Shown here: positions 1-5,158 of the stretch, piece by piece | How positions within the stretch are numbered: position 1 is the stretch's first letter | Layout of the letters: each line of letters begins with the position of its first letter | Source of the DNA: Alphaproteobacteria bacterium | GTDB lineage: Bacteria; Pseudomonadota; Alphaproteobacteria; Micavibrionales; Micavibrionaceae | Length of the DNA: 5,158 bases | Assembly (NCBI GenBank): GCA_030427765.1 | Contig: JAUICS010000136.1 | Location: 1-5,158, forward strand | Direction: 5' to 3' | Notes under the pieces: model-generated | The model's input: only the letters and a program-made list of their open reading frames with translations | Told to the model about the DNA's origin: nothing | Databases searched by the model: none | Made by a program: the position numbers and the translations under genes

Positions 1-838
<838 letters not shown>

Positions 839-953
839 TTCATTTACTGCAATGCAATTTTCATTCTTATTACAAAGGGTAAGAATGGGCGCGCAGCGGT
901 AAAATCGTGAATACGATTATAAATGCAAATTCCAGCATAAATTTAGGTGTTGG

Positions 954-1058
954 TGTCGTCTTTGCGAGTCGCTTATGCGACGAAGCAATCCAGATATAAA
1001 AAACTGGCCAGATATAAAAACTGGATGCCCGCGCGATTGTAAATCGCTCGCGATGACA
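954..1058. repeat. degenerate palindromic (MITE-like) repeat in the 23S-5S spacer
   Basis: The two ends are imperfect inverted copies of each other. TGTCGTC (954-960) faces GATGACA (1052-1058), GCGAG (964-968) faces CTCGC (1047-1051), and ATCCAG (988-993) faces CTGGAT (1021-1026). Each arm has its own small hairpin: GTCGC/GCGAC (968-972/977-981) and GCGATT/AATCGC (1033-1038/1042-1047). The centre is a tandem duplication. The left-arm pattern, a TTGCGAG motif followed by GAAGCAATCCAG, resembles small palindromic repeats I remember from many Gram-negative genomes. The family cannot be named without a search. No target-site duplication is evident. Confidence 0.65.
990..1024. repeat. two-copy tandem repeat inside the palindromic element
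   Basis: Two head-to-tail units, 18 bp at 990-1007 and 17 bp at 1008-1024, both read CCAGATATA, then an A run, then CTGG. They differ only in the number of As (six versus five after the last T). Each unit begins CCAG and ends CTGG, so each could itself fold as a short hairpin. The likely origin is slippage or local duplication at the loop of the palindrome. Confidence 0.8.
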
Positions 1059-1064
1059 ATATTT

Positions 1065-1220
1065 TGAAGCTCTGTCCTTGGATGACCTGGTGGTTATGGC
1101 GGTTGTGAAACACCCCATCCCATTCCGAACTGGTCCGTGAAACCAACCAGCGCCGATGGTACTGCGTCTTAAGGCGTGGGAGAGTAGGTCACTGCCAGGT
1201 CTTCCAAGCACAGAACTTCA
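1065..1220 (+). other. extended precursor stem enclosing 5S rRNA
   Basis: Bases 1065-1090 and 1195-1220 are complementary at 23 of 26 positions. The mismatches are 1070/1215, 1076/1209 and 1083/1202. The outer 19 positions lie outside the mature 5S terminal helix. In the transcript this would form a long near-continuous duplex with the 5S at its tip. Such a stalk is a plausible substrate for a double-strand-specific processing enzyme such as RNase III; which enzyme acts is inference. Confidence 0.7.
1084..1201 (+). rRNA. rrf: 5S ribosomal RNA
   Basis: This is a complete 5S rRNA of about 118 nt, the usual bacterial length. The terminal helix is seen directly as GACCTGG (1084-1090) pairing with CCAGGTC (1195-1201). 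Internal 5S signatures are present: the CACCCCATCCCATTCCGAAC segment around 1111-1130, the GCGCCGATGGTA region around 1150-1162 and the GGGAGAGTAGGTC segment around 1178-1190. It follows the 23S in the standard rrn order. Exact mature ends are uncertain by a few bases because complementarity continues outward on both sides. Confidence 0.96.
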
Positions 1221-1270
1221 ACTTCAAACTTGTTTATCGACTGTACATAAGAAATTTTCCTATTTTTGAA

Positions 1271-1293
1271 TTAGAATTTTTCTAGAATTTTTT
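1271..1293 (+). terminator. weak candidate rrn terminator
   Basis: An AT-rich stem, TTAGAA (1271-1276) with TTCTAG (1280-1285, one G-U pair), has a TTT loop and is followed two bases later by six Ts. The stem is short and contains almost no G-C pairs, so it would be a poor intrinsic terminator. It is the only terminator-like structure between the 5S gene and the next gene. Confidence 0.25.
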
Positions 1294-1305
1294 GTTGGTA
1301 TCACT

Positions 1306-2508
1306 ATGTTTAGTGGATTTAAAGATATTAATGAAGTTAAAGAAGATGTTCTGGAAAGGCTGGTCGCGGAATCTGTAAGTGAGAATATCTTTTTTGAAAT
1401 TAAAAGAGATTTAAATCTCTCAAATCGAGATGAAAAATCAGAGTTTGTTAAAGATGTGAGTTCATTTGCAAATTCTGATGGGGGGACGATAATTTGGGGG
1501 GTAAATGAAGAAAAAGGTATGGCACAAGAACTCCTTGGTTTTGATTACGATGGAAGTATAGATAATCTAAAGTTGACAATAGAAAATATTTTAAGAGATC
1601 AAATTGAGCCAAGGCTATATGGATATGAAATTAAAGGCTTACAACTTAAAAATGGTAAAAATGTTATCATAATGACGATACCGAAAAGTTGGAACCCGCC
1701 TCACCGAAATCTATATAATAATAAATTTCATATCAAAAATTCTTCTGGAGTTCATGATGCCAGTGTTGATGAATTAAGAGGACTATTTATGTCTGATGAT
1801 TACATGGAGGTAGCTGAACATGTAAGGCAAGAACGTTTCTACAAAATAACTCAGAGGTCTTCAAATCTTTCGAAGCATGAAAGGCGTGAATTAATTGTGT
1901 TGCATATACTTCCGTTTTCATCTTTGAAAAAGAAAGTATTACTTTCACATGAGGAACTGCAAAAATTGTCAGGATACGCTCATTTATTTAATCGTCGTTA
2001 TGAAGGTGAAAGAGCTTTATTAAGTTATAATTTTGATGGAGCGTTGATATCTAACAAAAGCTTATATGATACGGATAGAGGTGAAACGATCGAAAGCTAT
2101 GTGCAGTTATCTAGGTATGGATACATAGAGGCTGCATCTGTTCGGGTAAAGCCAGATGACGAATATTTCGAATTCTTAATTTACAATACACTTATTCACA
2201 ATTTGTATGATTATTTGGATATGTTAAGAATAATAAATATATCGACTCCAGAGGCCGTAACGTTTAGTTTTGACTCAGTTAAAAGAAAGCTGTTATTTGA
2301 CTCTCCTAATCAAGCTGGCCCACAGTCATCTTTGAATAAGTTAATAGATTTTAGAGAACTGTTTTTACCTATTATTCTCTTTGAAAGTTATCCAGTGACA
2401 GCTGAGGAGACTCTATCTGTTTTTAAACCGGCATTAGATGTTCTCTGGAATGCAGCAGGGCAGCCAGAGTTTCCATTGAAAGAAAAAATAAATATTACTG
2501 CTAAATGA
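1306..2508 (+). CDS. Schlafen/AlbA_2-domain protein (putative nucleic-acid-binding or nuclease)
   Basis: This 400-aa protein carries an N-terminal AlbA_2/Schlafen-type domain (about residues 12-165). Visible motifs are E26-x4-E31-I-K33-R34, FVKDVSSFANSDGG at 47-60 followed by TIIWGV, and FHIKNSSGVHDASVDELRGLF-type residues at 141-161, which match the family's closing 'ASxxELRxLF' pattern. E26, E31 and D58 may correspond to the three acidic residues of the tRNA/rRNA-cleaving Schlafen endonucleases (inference by motif spacing). Residues 170-400 are soluble-looking and not recognised. There is no signal peptide or membrane segment. The ATG at 1306 has no evident Shine-Dalgarno, but the domain starts close behind it, so the start is plausible. 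The gene is clearly AT-rich, unlike rimK in this window, and lies 104 bp behind 5S. Its stop overlaps the next start (ATGA). It could instead be a transcriptional regulator; the domain call is firmer than the function. Confidence 0.85.
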   Translation: MFSGFKDINEVKEDVLERLVAESVSENIFFEIKRDLNLSNRDEKSEFVKDVSSFANSDGGTIIWGVNEEKGMAQELLGFDYDGSIDNLKLTIENILRDQIEPRLYGYEIKGLQLKNGKNVIIMTIPKSWNPPHRNLYNNKFHIKNSSGVHDASVDELRGLFMSDDYMEVAEHVRQERFYKITQRSSNLSKHERRELIVLHILPFSSLKKKVLLSHEELQKLSGYAHLFNRRYEGERALLSYNFDGALISNKSLYDTDRGETIESYVQLSRYGYIEAASVRVKPDDEYFEFLIYNTLIHNLYDYLDMLRIINISTPEAVTFSFDSVKRKLLFDSPNQAGPQSSLNKLIDFRELFLPIILFESYPVTAEETLSVFKPALDVLWNAAGQPEFPLKEKINITAK

Positions 2509-2897
2509 ATCATAAACAACACATATCCCTTAACTCATCTGTAACGTCATTAGAAATAAATGCGTTGATGCATGTGTGTTGGGATGCGCATGAGGAATGC
2601 GATTATCAAAACATTCTGGTTAAGAGCTTATCGTATGCGACAGTGCGAGACGGCGATACGCTGATCGGATTTTGTAATCTCGCTTGGGATGGCGGGCGGC
2701 ATGCAACCATATTTGACCTTAACGTCCATCCGGATTTCCGGAAGCAGGGATTGGCACTGAAAATGCTTGAAATGCTCAAAGGCGTTGCAAAAAGTAACAA
2801 TGTAAAATTTCTGCATGTAGACTGCTCCCCGCATCTTGAACCGCTTTATAAAAAAGCCGGATTTGAAATGATCTCCGCGGGATTGATATGTCTGTAA
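2505..2897 (+). CDS. GNAT-family N-acetyltransferase
   Basis: This 130-aa cytoplasmic protein has the layout of a minimal acetyl-CoA-dependent GNAT domain. Residues 44-60 look like the central strands (ATVRDGDTLIGFCNLA). Residues 69-78 give the beta-4 strand with VHPDF. R79-K-Q-G-L-A is the acetyl-CoA pyrophosphate-binding loop (Q/R-x-x-G-x-G/A), followed by a helix. LYKKAGF at 114-120 is the typical C-terminal motif. The substrate cannot be read from sequence. The start ATG overlaps the stop of the AlbA_2 gene in an ATGA junction and has no ribosome-binding site of its own, so translation by coupling is likely. Base composition is visibly less AT-rich than the gene before it. It may modify a small molecule, a protein or, as in some toxins, aminoacyl-tRNA. 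Confidence 0.85.
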   Translation: MNHKQHISLNSSVTSLEINALMHVCWDAHEECDYQNILVKSLSYATVRDGDTLIGFCNLAWDGGRHATIFDLNVHPDFRKQGLALKMLEMLKGVAKSNNVKFLHVDCSPHLEPLYKKAGFEMISAGLICL

Positions 2898-2953
2898 TTG
2901 CATTGGAACGTATTACTGATTACGGTATGTAAAATATAGTTTGGAGTCTTGTT

Positions 2954-2958
2954 AGGAG
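2954..2958 (+). promoter_or_regulatory. Shine-Dalgarno AGGAG deciding the start at 2964
   Basis: AGGAG lies five bases before the ATG at 2964. This favours that ATG over the upstream in-frame TTG at 2949, which would place the ribosome-binding site inside the coding region and spoil the signal peptide's short charged start. Confidence 0.75.
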
Positions 2959-2963
2959 ATATC

Positions 2964-3365
2964 ATGATCAATGTTTTAAAAGTCGGTTTTCTAACATTCT
3001 TATTGGGGACAGGTGTTGCGTATGCATCGCCCGCAAATATACCGGAACAATGTTTGTATATTGAAGAAAACGGTTTGAAATGCGTGGTGTTGTCCGCCTG
3101 TGGTCAAATCGTTATGGCGGATTGCGAATCCGAATGTGGTGGCGGATGTAAACGGTCATTTTTGGATCAAAACGCAAATATTTTGTCGGAATGTATATCG
3201 GGCGGTTATCCGGCGGAAATGGCTCAAAATGATCCAATAATTAAGAAAATGACACCGCCGGAATGTATTCCGCAGGGCTGGACTTGTGACGTCGAATTCT
3301 ACCCGCAGAATGGCCCACGTAATTGTAAGAGCCAACGTTACCCTGGCCCGAAATACGCGTATTAA
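2964..3365 (+). CDS. small secreted cysteine-rich protein, unknown function
   Basis: This is a 133-aa precursor. Residues 1-21 form a classical Sec signal peptide: a lysine at 6, a hydrophobic core at 7-19, and an A-Y-A cleavage site before S22. The mature part of about 112 residues has ten cysteines at 30, 40, 46, 54, 58, 62, 77, 101, 108 and 121. Their even number fits five disulfides in the periplasm or outside the cell; there is no lipobox. The segment 54-62 (C-x3-C-x3-C) is glycine-rich. The C-terminus is rich in Pro, Gly and Tyr. I do not recognise a family. It starts 66 bp after the GNAT gene with its own strong ribosome-binding site, so it may be a separate unit. A convergent gene ends 12 bases beyond its stop. 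Confidence 0.7.
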   Translation: MINVLKVGFLTFLLGTGVAYASPANIPEQCLYIEENGLKCVVLSACGQIVMADCESECGGGCKRSFLDQNANILSECISGGYPAEMAQNDPIIKKMTPPECIPQGWTCDVEFYPQNGPRNCKSQRYPGPKYAY

Positions 3366-3377
3366 AAGAGTTATGCC

Positions 3378-4139
3378 CTAGCTTGCGTCCGTTTCATTAA
3401 GGAAATCAATCGTTTGCTGTATTTTATTTTGAACGAGAACGGTTTCTGACAAGCTGAATTCATCCAGATGTATCAGGTAAAATACGCTAAAGATAATAAT
3501 TGTTATCAGCACAACACCAACCAGAAGGCTTACAGTATTGTGTATGGCAAGCGTACCGATAACGGCGATGAACAATGCGGTGAAGGCAAAAAAGATCATT
3601 TTTAACTCACCCGCAAGATATTTACGGCAGAAAATATGGATTTTTTCAATTGTGTTAGCCAGACTTGTGATGCGCAGCAATAATGAAAAATGGTAATTGG
3701 CGTTTTTTGTGTTATCGGCTTCGATAAGTCCCGCGCATTCGTAAAGCATAGCTTTATATTTGTCTTCAATCAAAAAATCGTCCATTGGCTTGTTTTGAAT
3801 GGATTGAAGCATCTTGATCAATGTCTCGCGACCTTTTTGTATCGGTGCTTCCTGACCGGTCAGTTTCAGGGTGAGGTAAAAACCTTTCACTTCGCTGAAG
3901 AAATCTCCCATCGTTGATTTGAAGCTAAAAAATTTAGTCTGGATGTAGGATAGGAAAGAAAAAGCAAAGAACCCATACATGAAGGTTGTTAATGTCGATG
4001 CCTGCCCTAAATCAAAATCAAAAAAATCCTTGTATTGGCCTAGTATAGCGTATGCAATGGCGGCTACGGTGATAATAATAAGAAAAGCAAAACTTTGTGT
4101 AATTTTGCCGTATTTTGTTGCTGTGTATGAGTTGACCAT
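3378..4139 (-). CDS. four-helix inner-membrane protein, unknown function
   Basis: This 253-aa protein has hydrophobic segments at about residues 16-34, 50-66, 180-198 and 203-223. A soluble, largely helical region lies between the two pairs (about 70-178), and a C-terminal tail ends in a predicted helix (around 232-249). The 2+2 membrane layout with a central soluble domain recalls bestrophin-like and DUF4239-type proteins, but no diagnostic motif was recognised, so no family is claimed. The ATG at 4139 is preferred: GAGGA on the minus strand (plus-strand TCCTC at 4145-4149) lies five bases ahead of it. The longer reading from a TTG at 4151 would overlap that site. The gene has its own likely promoter at 4175-4203 and faces the secreted-protein gene tail to tail. 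Confidence 0.75.
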   Translation of the reverse strand: MVNSYTATKYGKITQSFAFLIIITVAAIAYAILGQYKDFFDFDLGQASTLTTFMYGFFAFSFLSYIQTKFFSFKSTMGDFFSEVKGFYLTLKLTGQEAPIQKGRETLIKMLQSIQNKPMDDFLIEDKYKAMLYECAGLIEADNTKNANYHFSLLLRITSLANTIEKIHIFCRKYLAGELKMIFFAFTALFIAVIGTLAIHNTVSLLVGVVLITIIIFSVFYLIHLDEFSLSETVLVQNKIQQTIDFLNETDAS

Positions 4140-4144
4140 GTTTT

Positions 4145-4149
4145 TCCTC
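4145..4149 (-). promoter_or_regulatory. Shine-Dalgarno GAGGA for the membrane-protein gene
   Basis: Read on the minus strand, GAGGA is followed by AAAAC and then ATG at 4139. It decides between that ATG and the TTG twelve bases upstream. Confidence 0.65.
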
Positions 4150-4174
4150 AAAATTACTTAACAAATTGACATTT

Positions 4175-4203
4175 ACTATACGTTTTTAATTTTTTAAGCA
4201 CAA
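4175..4203 (-). promoter_or_regulatory. sigma-70-type promoter for the membrane-protein gene
   Basis: On the minus strand a -10 box TATAGT (4180-4175, five of six consensus bases) is preceded by exactly 17 bases and a -35 box TTGTGC (4203-4198, keeping the TTG core). It lies about 36 bases before the ATG at 4139. The spacer is very AT-rich. An inverted repeat AAGCAC/GTGCTT (4196-4201/4215-4220) overlaps the -35 box and could be an operator, which is speculative. Confidence 0.4.
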
Positions 4204-4291
4204 TACAAAGACGGGTGCTTGTGGTGTGTAGTGCGAATTAAATATCGTTGGTAGTTTTGATGAAATGGGGGTAATTTGACTGATACTTTTT

Positions 4292-4296
4292 GGAGG
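4292..4296 (+). promoter_or_regulatory. Shine-Dalgarno GGAGG for the rimK-like gene
   Basis: GGAGG is followed by eight bases and the ATG at 4305. It is the strongest ribosome-binding site in the window and fixes the start, which also matches the N-terminus of RimK proteins. Confidence 0.85.
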
Positions 4297-4304
4297 TTTT
4301 TGTA

Positions 4305-5158
4305 ATGCGTATTGGTCTTTTGGTTTCCGAGGAAGGGGTATATTCCCACCAGCGTTTTCAGGAGGTGGCCGAGGCCCGCGGCCATGAATTTATCAAAATA
4401 ATGTTACAGGATTGTTTTGTGAATGTTGGTTCATCAAAACATGACGTGGTGCATAAGGACGGGCAGGTCGTAAAGGGGCTCGATGCAATTATTCCGCGTA
4501 TCCTGCCGCAAATGACATTCTTCGGTACTGCGGTTTTACGCCAATTTGAGATGCAGGGCGTTTTCCCCGTAAACAATTCACTATCCATCGTGCGGGCGCA
4601 GGATAAATTACGCACGTTACAGATTTTGGCCAAACACGATATTCCCATGCCGGTGACCGGCTTTACCCATTCTCCGAATAATACCGAGGCCGTTATTGAA
4701 TCCGTTGGCGGTGCGCCGCTGGTTGTAAAATTGGTTGAGGGAATGGAGGGGCTCGGCGTTGTTCTGACCGAAACAAAAAGCGCGGCGGTCAGTGTGGTAA
4801 ATGCCTTCAAGCAACTGAATGCCGATATTCTGGTGCAGCAATTTGTGAAAGAGGCATCTGGCCGTGATCTGAGATTATATGTGGTGGGTGATAAGGTTGT
4901 TGCCGCCATGGAACGTGTTGCGCAGAAGGGGGAATTCCGTGCAAACGTTGCTCTCGGTGCGGATGTGCATGCCATTGATATTACAAAGAAAGAGGAAAAG
5001 ATCGCCGTAAAGGCGTCAAAGGCACTAGGTTTGAATTTGGCCGGTGTTGATGTATTACGCTCGGAAAAAGGACCAATGGTGATCGAGGTCAATTCATGTG
5101 CCGGACTACGCGGTATTGAACGTGCAACGGGCGTTGATATTGCCGCCGCCACAATTGA
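4305..5158 (+). CDS. rimK: RimK-like ATP-grasp ligase (ribosomal protein S6 glutamate ligase), C-terminus beyond window
   Basis: This frame is open for 284 codons to the right edge. The translation follows remembered E. coli RimK (300 aa) closely and without gaps over long stretches, so only about 16 residues should be missing. RimK adds glutamate residues to the C-terminus of ribosomal protein S6 using ATP. Matching segments include RAQDKLR at 97-103, GGAPLVVKLVEG at 135-146 followed by the glycine loop EGLGVV, LVQQF at 176-180, DLR at 188-190, ER at 203-204 with GEFRAN at 209-214, and the metal-binding E261-V-N263. After N263 the usual A-S-P-G or S-S-P-G is replaced by S-C-A-G. The N-terminal domain (1-95) is the RimK preATP-grasp type (FFGTAVLRQFEM at 72-83). 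A related S6 or peptide ligase with another substrate remains possible. Confidence 0.9.
   Translation, partial: MRIGLLVSEEGVYSHQRFQEVAEARGHEFIKIMLQDCFVNVGSSKHDVVHKDGQVVKGLDAIIPRILPQMTFFGTAVLRQFEMQGVFPVNNSLSIVRAQDKLRTLQILAKHDIPMPVTGFTHSPNNTEAVIESVGGAPLVVKLVEGMEGLGVVLTETKSAAVSVVNAFKQLNADILVQQFVKEASGRDLRLYVVGDKVVAAMERVAQKGEFRANVALGADVHAIDITKKEEKIAVKASKALGLNLAGVDVLRSEKGPMVIEVNSCAGLRGIERATGVDIAAATI

Larger units (their letters stand above)
839..1083 (+). other. 23S-5S internal transcribed spacer
   Basis: This spacer of about 245 bp is transcribed between the two rRNAs and contains no tRNA or credible gene. It is rich in inverted repeats. A perfect 8-bp stem CATTCTTA/TAAGAATG lies at 862-869/880-887, and a 6-bp stem AATCGT/ACGATT with a GAAT loop lies at 903-908/913-918. 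A larger palindromic element occupies 954-1058 and is listed separately. The last bases, from about 1065, form the left strand of the 5S flanking stem. Some of the hairpins may guide rRNA processing; that is inference. Confidence 0.85.

Noticed and set aside
870..1211. Minus-strand reading frame of 113 codons across the spacer and 5S
   Set aside because: It covers the 5S gene and the palindromic repeat, with no ribosome-binding site and no protein-like features.
2898..2935. Possible promoter before the secreted-protein gene (TTGGAA at 2903-2908, TAAAAT at 2930-2935)
   Set aside because: The good -10 match is 21 bases from the -35 match, too far, and the box at 17-base spacing is poor.
3366..3377. 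Shared terminator between the convergent genes
   Set aside because: The gap is only 12 bases and no stem with a T run is visible.
4166..4192. TTGACA at 4166-4171 as a plus-strand promoter for rimK
   Set aside because: No acceptable -10 box lies 16-18 bases downstream, and it overlaps the minus-strand promoter region.
4358..5152. Minus-strand reading frame of 264 codons opposite rimK
   Set aside because: It is a shadow of the rimK frame; its Ser/Thr/Ala-rich translation matches no family, whereas the plus frame is plainly RimK.

Overview
The window looks like chromosomal DNA of an alphaproteobacterium; the order cannot be fixed from sequence alone. The main support is the 3' part of a 23S rRNA gene with an alphaproteobacterial-style end, followed directly by a 5S gene. 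The protein genes are unremarkable at phylum level. No mobile-element genes, CRISPR array or tRNA gene are visible.

Layout. Bases 1 to about 838 are the 3' portion of a 23S rRNA gene, cut by the left window edge. The 23S-5S spacer (about 839-1083) holds several hairpins and a degenerate palindromic repeat of about 105 bp. The 5S gene (about 1084-1201) sits on an unusually long imperfect stem that extends well into both flanks. No tRNA-fMet follows the 5S; an AT-rich stretch of about 100 bp with at most a weak terminator leads into the first protein gene.

That gene (1306-2508) encodes a 400-aa protein with an N-terminal Schlafen/AlbA_2-type domain. It is markedly AT-rich and overlaps by an ATGA junction with a 130-aa GNAT acetyltransferase gene (2505-2897) of different base composition. 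Next comes a small secreted protein with ten cysteines (2964-3365). A four-helix membrane protein is encoded convergently on the minus strand (3378-4139). After an intergenic region with a recognisable promoter for the membrane gene, a rimK-like ATP-grasp ligase gene (from 4305) runs off the right edge, lacking only about 16 residues by comparison with E. coli RimK.

How it fits together. The rRNA genes and rimK are housekeeping, ribosome-related functions. The genes between them look like accessory cargo behind an rRNA operon. The most interesting unit is the translationally coupled AlbA_2/Schlafen-like plus GNAT pair: both families include proteins that act on tRNA or translation, so a defence or toxin-type role is conceivable but not shown. 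All functional statements are from reading translations and remembered family motifs; no database search was run.
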